This document shows positions 1 through 6,867 of a stretch of DNA of 33,211 bases, piece after piece. Source of the stretch: JBGFRR01 sp041695045 (GTDB taxonomy: Bacteria > Bacteroidota > Ignavibacteria > UBA10030); NCBI GenBank assembly GCA_041695045.1, contig JBGFRR010000010.1, positions 1 to 33,211 on the forward strand, read 5' to 3'. The notes beneath the pieces were generated by a model, which did no database searches, was not told the origin of the DNA, and saw only the letters and a program-made list of their open reading frames with translations. Positions within the stretch are counted from its first letter, which is position 1, and every line of letters starts with the position of its first letter. A program made the translations under genes and the position numbers.

Positions 1-1306
1 GGACTTCACGCACAAGACTCTTGCCTTCTGCAAAGTCATCCAGCCGGACTTGCGCAACACCATCGCCGCCGTTCAGAAAGGTGAGCGCCGGATCGAAATC
101 ACTTCCATCCAATCCATCTTTGAGTTGGAGATTCCACTTCCCTTTTTCCGTGCCCCATCGGAAGCCTACGCTTCCCATCGGCATTTTCGGGCCGCCGGAT
201 TTCGCGTCCCACATCAAGAATTTCCAATCACCATTCTCGACGCCGGCATATTGCTTCAGCCGGTTTGAGCGAAGAAGTTGTCCGGCTTCAAGCGCGCCAT
301 CCCTTTCCTTCAACTCGACAAGGTACGGTGCGTCAGTGTACCGCTTTGTATAGTCGATGAAATATGGCACCTGTCGGTCGTGATGAAATTCTTTCAACAG
401 CACGTGATTCACCGCCATCCACCACGCACCGTCCTGGCCGGCATTGATGGAGACCCAGTGGTCGGCGTATTTGGAAACCTGACTGAAATCGGGAGAGAAG
501 ACGTAGAGTTTCGTTCCGTTATGTCGTGCTTCAGCAGCGAAGTGTACATCGGGTGTGCGCGTCATATTCAGGTTTGCGCCCATACACGCGATGAGCTTCG
601 CGTTGTACCAGTCTGCCGACTCGCTCACGTCGGTCTGCTCGCCCCACGTTTCCGGCGATGCGGACGGCAGGTCGCAGTACCAATCGTAGAACGAAAGCGA
701 GATGCCGCCCATCAATTGCATCAGTCGCGCGCCGGAAGCATAGCTCACCATCGACATTGCCGGGATGGGAGAAAAGCCTGCAATGCGGTCTGGCCCGTGT
801 GTTTTGATTGTGTGGATGTTCGCAGCGGCCATTATCTCTAACACTTCATCCCACGACGCGCGCCGGAAACCGCCTTTGCCGCGAGCACGCTGCCATCGTT
901 CGCGTGTTGTCGGATCACTCACCATCGACTTCCACGCATCGACGGGATCTTCGTACTCCGCTCGCGCTTTCTTCCAGAGATCGAGCAGCGCGCCGCGGAT
1001 GTACGGATACTTGACACGCAGCGGACTATAGAGGTACCAGGAGAACGCAATCCCTCGCTGGCATCCCCGCGGCTCGTACGGAGGGAGCGAGCACTCCAAC
1101 GACGGATAATCTAACCCTTGCATCTCCCACGTGACGATGCCGTCTTTCACGTGAATCATCCACGTGCAACTGCCGGTGCAGTTCACGCCGTGCGTGCTGC
1201 GAACGACTTTGTCGAACTGCCAGCGATTGCGATAAAATTCTTCCCAGCTTCGCAGCTTGGGATCGACTTCGTCTTTGATCCAGGAGAGTTTTCCGTTATT
1301 GCTCAT
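1..1306 (-). CDS. narG: Respiratory nitrate reductase alpha subunit NarG (partial; C-terminus beyond the left edge)
   Basis: Catalytic molybdenum subunit of membrane-bound nitrate reductase, which reduces nitrate to nitrite with quinol-derived electrons. The ATG is at 1306 and the frame stays open to the window edge, giving 435 of the roughly 1,200 residues usual for the family. The FS0 iron-sulphur ligands H39, C43, C47 and C82 are visible (THGVNCTGSCTW, then PRGCQRG), with the same spacing as E. coli NarG H49/C53/C57/C92. The motif TRTPD with D253 matches the region holding the molybdenum-ligand aspartate. The N-terminus is about ten residues shorter than in E. coli and I see no obvious Tat signal. 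The start overlaps the upstream cytochrome gene by 11 nt, so the two are co-translated. narH, narJ and narI would be expected further left. Identity is firm; cellular orientation cannot be judged from this part. Confidence 0.95.
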   Translation of the reverse strand, partial: MSNNGKLSWIKDEVDPKLRSWEEFYRNRWQFDKVVRSTHGVNCTGSCTWMIHVKDGIVTWEMQGLDYPSLECSLPPYEPRGCQRGIAFSWYLYSPLRVKYPYIRGALLDLWKKARAEYEDPVDAWKSMVSDPTTRERWQRARGKGGFRRASWDEVLEIMAAANIHTIKTHGPDRIAGFSPIPAMSMVSYASGARLMQLMGGISLSFYDWYCDLPSASPETWGEQTDVSESADWYNAKLIACMGANLNMTRTPDVHFAAEARHNGTKLYVFSPDFSQVSKYADHWVSINAGQDGAWWMAVNHVLLKEFHHDRQVPYFIDYTKRYTDAPYLVELKERDGALEAGQLLRSNRLKQYAGVENGDWKFLMWDAKSGGPKMPMGSVGFRWGTEKGKWNLQLKDGLDGSDFDPALTFLNGGDGVAQVRLDDFAEGKSLVREV

Positions 1307-2171
1307 CGATGAGCTCCAGACGTTTTCGTTGAACGAGCGTGCGTCGAACGGCGCGGAAACGACTCCCCCACAGCACATCGAAAAGACCGAGCAGAAGCAG
1401 CGTGCCGCCAAGTCCGATAAGCACGAACGTCAGACGAGCGGTGGCGGGGTCTTCGGGACTGCGTTGAAGCGTGTGCTGGAAGTACGCGACGAGGGGGAGA
1501 ACTTCTTCAGCGTCGAGCGGCTGTGCTTTGTACACGGACTGCATGATGGGTGTTGCGGGAGCGGTGAGCCAGGTAGCGAGGGTTTTGCGGCCTTCGTAGC
1601 GTTCGAAGACGGTAGTGAGGTCGGGACCCAACCTTCCGCCGCCAAGTCCGCCGACACTCGTCACGCTGTGACACGAGATGCACGAGGGTCCGCCGTTGGT
1701 GAAGGGTTTGCGGCCGAGGAACAGCTCGCGGCCTAACTCGATATCACGCTCCGTAAAGGCGCGATCGCTCAATTGCACGCCGGCGAACTGCGATTTCTCC
1801 AACTTCGATTCTGCGGCGATGAGGTCTAACAGCGCTTCAGCGCGGCTGCGTGACATCCCCGGCGCCGTCGGCATCACCACGCCGCGATATTCTTGCAATA
1901 GTTCGACCGCCTGCGGATCACCACGGTCGATCATCCCCTTCGGGTCGACGATGAATCGGAGAAGCCACTCGCGGTCGCGCCGTTCGGTGATGTTCTTAAG
2001 GTCGGGCCCCGTCATCCGCCCGCCGCCGATAGTGTGGCAGCTCATACAGTTCTGGCGGTAGAAGTCGGCTGTTTCCTGCGCGTACGCCGAAGAGGCAGAC
2101 CAGAGAAAAAGGATGGAAAGGATAATAAAACTACGGCGGAATGCGACCCGCCCGTGGTGGATGGGGTTCAT
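1296..2171 (-). CDS. Membrane-anchored dihaem c-type cytochrome, NarC-like
   Basis: A 291-residue exported cytochrome c likely to exchange electrons with the nitrate reductase encoded next to it. It has a signal peptide (about 1-31, ending SSAYAQ), a first haem site CMSCH (C42, C45, H46), a second haem site CISCH (C164, C167, H168) and one C-terminal transmembrane helix (about 246-268) followed by a basic cytoplasmic tail. M100 in VVMPTAPGM and M210 in PIMQSVY are candidate distal haem ligands. The gene comes directly before narG and overlaps it by 11 nt. This matches the narC-narG order known from Thermus, where NarC is a dihaem cytochrome required for the reductase. Naming it NarC is inference from context and architecture; the haem count and membrane anchor are seen directly. 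It lies 21 nt after the hemerythrin gene. Confidence 0.88.
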   Translation of the reverse strand: MNPIHHGRVAFRRSFIILSILFLWSASSAYAQETADFYRQNCMSCHTIGGGRMTGPDLKNITERRDREWLLRFIVDPKGMIDRGDPQAVELLQEYRGVVMPTAPGMSRSRAEALLDLIAAESKLEKSQFAGVQLSDRAFTERDIELGRELFLGRKPFTNGGPSCISCHSVTSVGGLGGGRLGPDLTTVFERYEGRKTLATWLTAPATPIMQSVYKAQPLDAEEVLPLVAYFQHTLQRSPEDPATARLTFVLIGLGGTLLLLGLFDVLWGSRFRAVRRTLVQRKRLELIDEQ

Positions 2172-2192
2172 AGGCCTGTGTGTGCGTACAGG

Positions 2193-2765
2193 TTAGTGGC
2201 TGAGAACGTCAACCTGCTGGATGTCGCGTTCGAGTCGTTCCAGCAGCTCCAACAAGGCACTTTTCTGCATGCACGCCGCGCCTGTTGCCTCAGCACGCTG
2301 GAACTCATCGCTCAAGCGCTGCTGCTCACTCTCACTGAACTGTTGATCCGCCATCACGAAGAGCACGTTATCTTCCTTCATGATGTGTTCACGAAGAAGC
2401 CGGGCAAAGGCGTGTGCGTGGAAAGCCAGCTCCTGCAACGAATTTGGTTTGCCGGCATCAAGCGCCTTCACGGCTGCGAGCATTCCCTGGACGTGTGCCC
2501 GTCCTTCATCATGCTCAAACAACATCACCGCCAGCGGGCCAAAGTTACGAGGAAAGCCTTTCTGTTCCATCGCCGTGAAGAGAATGTCTTCCTCTTTGCC
2601 GTGGTGGCACTTATCGGCAAAATTCTGGATGAAAGAGATGGCATCACGAATCAAGCGCGGCGACACATTCTGTCCATCTTCCAGGCGGCGAACAGCTGTT
2701 TCGAGGACGGTCAAGATGCGCTCAATGGCACGATGTTCCTGTTTCAACATTTCTGTCGCTTTCAT
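2193..2765 (-). CDS. Hemerythrin HHE-domain protein
   Basis: A 190-residue soluble protein of the hemerythrin/HHE cation-binding family, which holds a carboxylate-bridged di-iron centre in a four-helix bundle. Candidate ligands can be read in order: H11 (QEHRAIER), H55 and E59 (CHHGKEEDILF), H85 (FEHDEGR), H127 and E131 (REHIMKEDNVLF). A C-terminal helical extension (about 145-190) has no assigned role. Family members bind O2 or NO, or repair iron-sulphur clusters. Here the gene sits between an Rrf2 Fe-S regulator (4-nt overlap at 2762-2765) and the nitrate reductase genes, so a role in handling or sensing NO or oxygen during nitrate respiration is the best guess. It is not a clear YtfE/RIC orthologue, since the N-terminal ScdA-type domain is absent. 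Confidence 0.88.
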   Translation of the reverse strand: MKATEMLKQEHRAIERILTVLETAVRRLEDGQNVSPRLIRDAISFIQNFADKCHHGKEEDILFTAMEQKGFPRNFGPLAVMLFEHDEGRAHVQGMLAAVKALDAGKPNSLQELAFHAHAFARLLREHIMKEDNVLFVMADQQFSESEQQRLSDEFQRAEATGAACMQKSALLELLERLERDIQQVDVLSH

Positions 2766-3244
2766 TGGAGTTCCGGGAGACGTGACGAATGGGTAGTAGA
2801 GTTTGGGCGGGAAGTGAGGTTCAACTTTCCCTCCATATCGCGGCTGAGGTCGACAACCGAGGTGGATCGAAGCTTTTCAAGGATACGCTCTCGCGCTCCT
2901 TTCCACACTTCGTGCATCGAGCACGGAAGCGAATCCCCACATCCCGGAAAGCCCAAAAAGCATTCAGTAAAGAATGCAGGTCCCTCAATCGCAGCGACAA
3001 CATCGAGGATGGTTACCCGCTGCGGATCGCGGGAAAGATAAAAACCTCCCCTCATTCCTTTCTGTGATGACACGATGCCGTAGCGGGAAAGCGTCTGGAG
3101 AATCTTTCCGAGAAAGTGATGCGGTATACCAAGCACATTGGAAATTTCCCGAACGTGCACAGGACTTCCCCCATGATTCTCATGCGCCAGATACAGCACG
3201 GCTTGGATCGCGTACTGACATGTTTTTGAGAAGACTGCAGGCAT
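2762..3244 (-). CDS. Rrf2-family Fe-S transcriptional regulator (NsrR/IscR-like)
   Basis: A winged-helix regulator of 160 residues. The frame is open much further upstream (to 3532), but I place the start at the ATG at 3244 because MPAVFSKTCQYAIQAVLYLA is the typical Rrf2 N-terminus and family members are about 150 residues long. Helix-turn-helix and wing lie around residues 28-72 (VREISNVLGIPHHFLGKILQ, then GMRGGFYL). Three cysteines, C95, C102 and C108, sit in the loop that binds a [2Fe-2S] or [4Fe-4S] cluster, and C108 is followed by H111, the same C-x2-H pair as IscR C104/H107. It heads the operon with hemerythrin, cytochrome and narG, so it probably responds to NO, oxygen or Fe-S status and controls these genes. 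Whether it is NsrR-like or IscR-like cannot be settled from sequence alone. Confidence 0.85.
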   Translation of the reverse strand: MPAVFSKTCQYAIQAVLYLAHENHGGSPVHVREISNVLGIPHHFLGKILQTLSRYGIVSSQKGMRGGFYLSRDPQRVTILDVVAAIEGPAFFTECFLGFPGCGDSLPCSMHEVWKGARERILEKLRSTSVVDLSRDMEGKLNLTSRPNSTTHSSRLPELQ

Positions 3245-3252
3245 AGAGGAGT

Positions 3253-3284
3253 TGAAGGTATTGATACCTTCTTGTCGCCAACAA
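3253..3284 (-). promoter_or_regulatory. Possible promoter of the Rrf2-hemerythrin-cytochrome-narG operon
   Basis: On the minus strand TTG (3284-3282), a 21-nt spacer and TACCTTCA (3260-3253) resemble the -33/-7 pattern seen elsewhere in this window. The -7-like box ends only 8 nt before the Rrf2 ATG at 3244, which would give an almost leaderless message. No Shine-Dalgarno sequence precedes that ATG, which fits. The match is weak (TACCTTCA against TAnnTTTG) and I found no convincing operator palindrome for the regulator. Confidence 0.3.
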
Positions 3285-3466
3285 TTCTCGTACCGATCCA
3301 GAGGTAGGACTCGGAACCGCAAAATCACGGAAAAATCGAGAAACTGAGAGCCATTGCCATCGATTTTTCTTAGGTATAAGATTTTTGCACAAAGAAATCC
3401 TTCTATCTTTGAGAAGGTGAGAACAGTTCTTGAGTAGGAATACCGGTGGTGCATGGTCAGCCATGA

Positions 3467-3901
3467 ACCCCCGCACGCAATGTACAAGAACTCATCCGAC
3501 CTCGAGCCACGCCGTTTCGTCTCCAGTGGCAATTACGGTATGAGCATAGTTTTTCATCAACCTCAGACTTATGGATTACTCTATATATCATCCCAACGAA
3601 CACAAATAACCACGGGCTTGTGGACCTCATCGCCCGCGTGACATTCTCCTTCTCACGCACTCTAACACTGAACATCTGGGCACATCGCATCACGTTAGCG
3701 GAAAGCGACACAGGCCAGAAGACGTTAGGAGAGGAGTTTGACCTCGTTGCGTTCTATCGGCACAGCAAACCGCTGTCGTTCGAAGCGGGTATGTCGGCGT
3801 TTGTGCCTGCAAAAGTCATGCGAACGCGATTTAGCGGCATGGATACAGCGTTGTGGGGATACGTTGCAGTGCTCGTGCAGTGCTCGCAACGTTTTGATTG
3901 A
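3467..3901 (+). pseudogene. Relic of an outer-membrane beta-barrel gene (alginate-export-like), C-terminal part
   Basis: An open frame of 144 codons without a credible start follows an in-frame TGA at 3464 and ends with TGA at 3899. The translation begins TPARNVQELIRPRATPFRLQ and runs through alternating hydrophobic/polar strands (LIARVTFSFSRTLTLNIWAH, EEFDLVAFYRHS, FEAGMSAFVPAKV), ending with LWGYVAVLVQ. This is the look of the last strands of a large periplasmic-gate/alginate-export-type (AlgE-like) barrel. Proteins of this type often carry the phrase 'QELIRPR' and a run of strands ending in W-x-Y/F. The N-terminal two thirds are missing, and the region upstream is taken up by the Rrf2 promoter side. 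I read this as a decayed gene, not a small functional protein. Family assignment is by eye only. Confidence 0.5.
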
Positions 3902-3928
3902 ATCTTCCCTCACACTTCCTTACCTTCA
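3898..3928 (+). promoter_or_regulatory. Candidate Bacteroidota-type promoter for the M28 peptidase gene
   Basis: TTG at 3898-3900, exactly 20 nt, then TACCTTCA at 3921-3928, a partial match to TTTG-N19-21-TAnnTTTG. It would start transcription near 3935, about 45 nt before a tiny leader ORF (3981-4016) and 78 nt before the peptidase ATG. It overlaps the stop codon of the barrel relic. Confidence 0.4.
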
Positions 3929-3980
3929 TCATGTTCCCCTGCTCCAATTCCCGCAGCGACATCTTCGCCGTGAGCAGACC

Positions 3981-4016
3981 ATGAAACCGTTCACAGAAAG
4001 GAGAGCAGTGTCATGA
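3981..4016 (+). CDS. Eleven-residue leader ORF overlapping the peptidase start
   Basis: ATG at 3981 opens an 11-codon frame (MKPFTERRAVS) whose TGA (4014-4016) overlaps the ATG (4013) of the next gene as ATGA. The AAGGAG ribosome-binding site of the downstream gene (3998-4003) lies inside it. It could couple translation or be chance; no Shine-Dalgarno sequence precedes it. Confidence 0.25.
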   Translation: MKPFTERRAVS

Positions 4017-5662
4017 CCCGTCGTTCCTTCTGCCTCATTGTAATGTTGCTCGCACTCGTCGTTGTCCTTCCCGCCCAGGTGGCCGAGAAGGTCGACACGG
4101 CGATAATCAACAAGATCAAGGACGAAGGCCTCAACCGGTCGCACATCATGGAAACGCTGAGCTGGTTAACCGACGTCTACGGCCCGCGCCTGGCCTGGTC
4201 GCCGGAGTACAACCAAGCCGCCGAATGGGCACGCGCAAAGCTTGCCGAGTGGGGACTTGAAAACGCCCGTCTCGAAAAATTCGGCCCCGTCGGTCGCGGC
4301 TGGACGCTCAAGCGCCTCTCAGCGAACGTCATCGAGCCACGCGCGTATCCGCTGATCATCTATCCGAAAGCCTGGTCGCCCGGAACGCGCGGAACCGTGC
4401 GCGCCCCCGTCGTGTACCTTGACGCGAAAACCGATGACGAGCTCCAAAAGTATAAAGGTAAACTCAAGGGTACTGTTGTGCTGATGGTTCCGCCGCGCGA
4501 TCTGCAAGCGATGTGGAACGCGCCCGCAAGGCGCTATTCCGACGGTGAACTTCTGCAGATGGCCAACGCCGGTCCGCAGGAGCGACAAGCTCCACCCGGC
4601 ATGCCGGATTCTGCAGCCATGGTTCGTTTCAGAGAAACACAGGCCTTTAACGCGCGCAAATTACAGTTCATCATGGATGAAGGAGCCGTCGCGCAATTCG
4701 AGATTGCGTCGAAGGGAGACGGCGGAACGATTTTCGTCAGCGGTGCAACCGTGCCGTTCCCCGCAAATACACCGCAGTCCGAGCGCTTCCCGGCGTACAG
4801 TCCGAAAGCAGAAAAAGCGCGTATGCTTCCGCAGTTTGTCCTGACACCCGAACATTACAACCGCATGGTGCGACAACTGCAGAAGGGCCAGAACGTGCGG
4901 GTGGAGTTGAACCTTGAAGTCGAATTCACCAAAGCGGATTCGACCTATAACATCATCGCCGAACTCCCCGGCACAGATCTGAAAGACGAGATCGTGATGG
5001 TGGGCGGGCACTTCGATTCATGGCATGCGGGCACCAGTGCGACCGATAACGCGACCGGTTCGGCCGTTGCCATGGAAGCCATGCGCATCTTGAAAGTGCT
5101 CGGCGTCCAACCTCGCCGCACCATCCGCATTGGCTTATGGGGTTCCGAGGAACAGGGCCTGATCGGCGCGCGGGCGTACGTGAGCAAACATTTCGCCGAG
5201 CGTGAAGTCTCCGGCTTTGCTCCTGTCGGGCCTGTGAAGCTAAAGCCCGGCCATGAGAAGTTCTCCGTGTATTTCAATCACGACAACGGAACGGGAAAGG
5301 TGCGCGGAGTCTACATGCAAGGCAACGAAGCCGCACGCCCGATCTTCCGCGCATGGCTTGCGCCGTTTGCGGAGATGGGAGCAAGCACGCTGACGATCCA
5401 GAACACCGGTGGCACCGACCACCTCGCGTTCGATGCGGTGGGTCTGCCGGGCTTCCAGTTCATCCAGGATCCTATCGAATACTCGCCGCGCACGCATCAC
5501 TCGAGCATGGACGTGTATGACCGCGTGCAAGCGGACGATGTGAAGCAGGCGGCCATCATCATGGCAGCGTTTGCCTACAACGCCGCCATGCGGGACGAGC
5601 TTTTCCCGCGCAAACCCCTGCCGCAACCGCCCACCGCGCGTACAAGCGGCAGTAACTATTGA
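4013..5662 (+). CDS. Secreted M28-family zinc metallopeptidase (aminopeptidase) with PA-like insert
   Basis: A 549-residue exported exopeptidase of family M28, which removes N-terminal residues from peptides using two co-catalytic zinc ions. The signal peptide spans about residues 1-21 (hydrophobic core LIVMLLALVVVLP). A protease-associated (PA)-like region (about 105-300) precedes the catalytic domain (about 311-530). Metal ligands and catalytic residues can be read in family order: H333 (GGHFDSWHAG), bridging D345 (ATDNATG), general base E379 and ligand E380 (GSEEQGL), D424 (NHDNGTG) and H496 (RTHHSSMD). All are present, so the enzyme should be active. AAGGAG at 3998-4003 lies 9 nt before the ATG, a good ribosome-binding site that fixes the start. 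It is a single-gene unit; no substrate is implied by neighbours. A carboxypeptidase-Q-like specificity is possible. Confidence 0.9.
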   Translation: MTRRSFCLIVMLLALVVVLPAQVAEKVDTAIINKIKDEGLNRSHIMETLSWLTDVYGPRLAWSPEYNQAAEWARAKLAEWGLENARLEKFGPVGRGWTLKRLSANVIEPRAYPLIIYPKAWSPGTRGTVRAPVVYLDAKTDDELQKYKGKLKGTVVLMVPPRDLQAMWNAPARRYSDGELLQMANAGPQERQAPPGMPDSAAMVRFRETQAFNARKLQFIMDEGAVAQFEIASKGDGGTIFVSGATVPFPANTPQSERFPAYSPKAEKARMLPQFVLTPEHYNRMVRQLQKGQNVRVELNLEVEFTKADSTYNIIAELPGTDLKDEIVMVGGHFDSWHAGTSATDNATGSAVAMEAMRILKVLGVQPRRTIRIGLWGSEEQGLIGARAYVSKHFAEREVSGFAPVGPVKLKPGHEKFSVYFNHDNGTGKVRGVYMQGNEAARPIFRAWLAPFAEMGASTLTIQNTGGTDHLAFDAVGLPGFQFIQDPIEYSPRTHHSSMDVYDRVQADDVKQAAIIMAAFAYNAAMRDELFPRKPLPQPPTARTSGSNY

Positions 5663-5668
5663 GACTTA

Positions 5669-5829
5669 CTGCTATGAAAATACTTCTACCTATAGACAAC
5701 CGAAAGTTTATTTTCATCCGGCGTGGTGAAGCCCGGATTCATGACCGCTGCTATGAAAATACTTCTACCTATAGACAACCGAAAGTTTATTTTCATCCGG
5801 CGTGGTGAAGCCCGGATTCATGACCGCTG
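5669..5829 (+). repeat. 79-bp tandem duplication with two nested inverted repeats per copy
   Basis: Copy 1 is 5669-5747 and copy 2 is 5748-5826, identical over the whole 79 bp, with three further bases of a third copy (CTG). Each copy holds a perfect 9-bp inverted repeat, ATGAAAATA and TATTTTCAT about 24 nt apart, followed by a second hairpin, ATCCGG and CCGGAT with an 11-nt loop. Each copy also opens a short frame starting MKILLPIDNR; in copy 2 it closes after 25 codons (5753-5830), while in copy 1 the duplication shifts it to a 44-codon frame (5674-5808). It lies 7 nt after the peptidase stop and could act as its terminator. Confidence 0.9.
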
Positions 5830-5847
5830 ATGTTACAATAGTTGTGA

Positions 5848-5862
5848 GGGAGTTTCTCTCCC
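5848..5862. other. Small hairpin in the spacer before the methyltransferase
   Basis: GGGAG, a TTTCT loop and CTCCC form a perfect 5-bp stem. No T-run follows, so it is a weak terminator candidate at best. Apart from this, the stretch from 5830 to the methyltransferase start shows nothing I can assign. Confidence 0.3.
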
Positions 5863-5979
5863 GAACATCTAAGCCAACGACAATGTTATGCTTGCTCGGG
5901 AGTACTCAGCCATAGGCTTGAGCCAGAGGCGGGTCAGCTCTTGGCTGAACCACGCCCGATGAAAAGGTTCATAGCAGCA

Positions 5980-6831
5980 ATGAATATAAAAACATCACTA
6001 AATATTAAAGAAGCTTTTAATTCACTAAAGACAATCTATCCTATCTCGGACTATATTGGTAGCGAGTCGGAATACTTTTTCACGGCCAATGTAATGAGTC
6101 GTTTTCTTCCTAAAGGTGGGCGGGTTCTAGATCTGGGCTGCGGCGGGATGGATAAAACAGGTTTGTTAGCATTGATGGGCTATGAAATGCATGCCGCAGA
6201 TGATTTTCAGGATCCCTGGCATCTGCGAGATAATAATTTGGAAAAGCTTAGGAACTTTGCAAAAGAGTTTGGCATCGCCTTAACCGTTCAAGACATAGGA
6301 AATTATAAACTGGATTACCCTGAGAATTATTTTGATGGTTGTATGATCAATGCTGTCATTGAACATTTACATGAATCACCCAAGGATTTGCTTAACAACG
6401 CCGGACATTGGCTCCGTGAGGGAGGGATATTGTTTGTGACTATGCCTAATTCTGTAGATTTACGTAAACGCTTGTCAGTCATATTGGGCAAAAGCAACTA
6501 TCAATCAGTAGAAATGTTTTATGAGAATATTGGCCCCTGGAGAGGGCATGTCAGGGAATATACCCTCGCCGAGCAAGAGTATATTCTTCGCAAAAACGGG
6601 TTTTCTATTTTATTTTCCGGCACTTACCACGCGACGCTTGCAGCTAAATTAAAGTCCAGATTCTCGAAATACACTTACTTTGCCTACTCGGCTGTTTGTT
6701 ACTTGTTTCCAACGTTACGAGAGTGTCTGGCTACAGTTGCTCAAAAGCCATTTGGTTGGAAGCCTATCAGAGAAGATGCTGATGTATTTCGAAAGAGTAT
6801 GGTAGGTTTCGTGCCTAAGGGGGTCGAGTGA
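5980..6831 (+). CDS. AT-rich class I SAM-dependent methyltransferase, likely acquired
   Basis: A methyltransferase of the Methyltransf_11/UbiE-like fold, 283 residues from the ATG at 5980. The frame is open from a TTG at 5941 and another ATG lies at 5959, but the family-like sequence begins after 5980 and AAAAGG stands 12-15 nt before it. Motif I (VLDLGCGG) is at about residues 50-56, and the post-motif region contains FDGCMINAVIEHLHE and a late strand ILFVTMPNS. The C-terminal 70 residues are basic and partly hydrophobic (YTYFAYSAVCYLF), possibly membrane-associated. Base composition is near 42% GC with A/T-ending codons, unlike the genes on both sides, which suggests horizontal transfer. 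It follows the 79-bp duplication. The substrate is unknown; similar enzymes occur in polysaccharide loci, but it is separated from the cluster at 7492-25921 and on the opposite strand. Confidence 0.8.
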   Translation: MNIKTSLNIKEAFNSLKTIYPISDYIGSESEYFFTANVMSRFLPKGGRVLDLGCGGMDKTGLLALMGYEMHAADDFQDPWHLRDNNLEKLRNFAKEFGIALTVQDIGNYKLDYPENYFDGCMINAVIEHLHESPKDLLNNAGHWLREGGILFVTMPNSVDLRKRLSVILGKSNYQSVEMFYENIGPWRGHVREYTLAEQEYILRKNGFSILFSGTYHATLAAKLKSRFSKYTYFAYSAVCYLFPTLRECLATVAQKPFGWKPIREDADVFRKSMVGFVPKGVE

Positions 6832-6867
6832 AAAAGTGACCACGAGGAGGGAGACTACACCTTTCCC

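Noticed and set aside
278..841. 187-codon plus-strand open frame at the left end
   Set aside because: Antisense to narG, which reads continuously on the minus strand with all iron-sulphur ligands in place.
2034..3041. 335-codon plus-strand open frame
   Set aside because: Antisense to the hemerythrin, cytochrome and Rrf2 genes; the translation has no domain-like pattern.
3361..3420. Rrf2 operator palindrome upstream of the regulator
   Set aside because: AT-rich segments here show only a poor imperfect inverted repeat and do not fit IscR or NsrR consensus sites.
5669..5830. CRISPR array
   Set aside because: Only two copies, directly adjacent with no spacers, and the unit is 79 bp.
5827..5940. 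Integron attC site next to the AT-rich methyltransferase (GTTATGC is present)
   Set aside because: No paired RYYYAAC box or attC-like long palindrome around it; it shares no blocks with the elements at 30400 and 32880.
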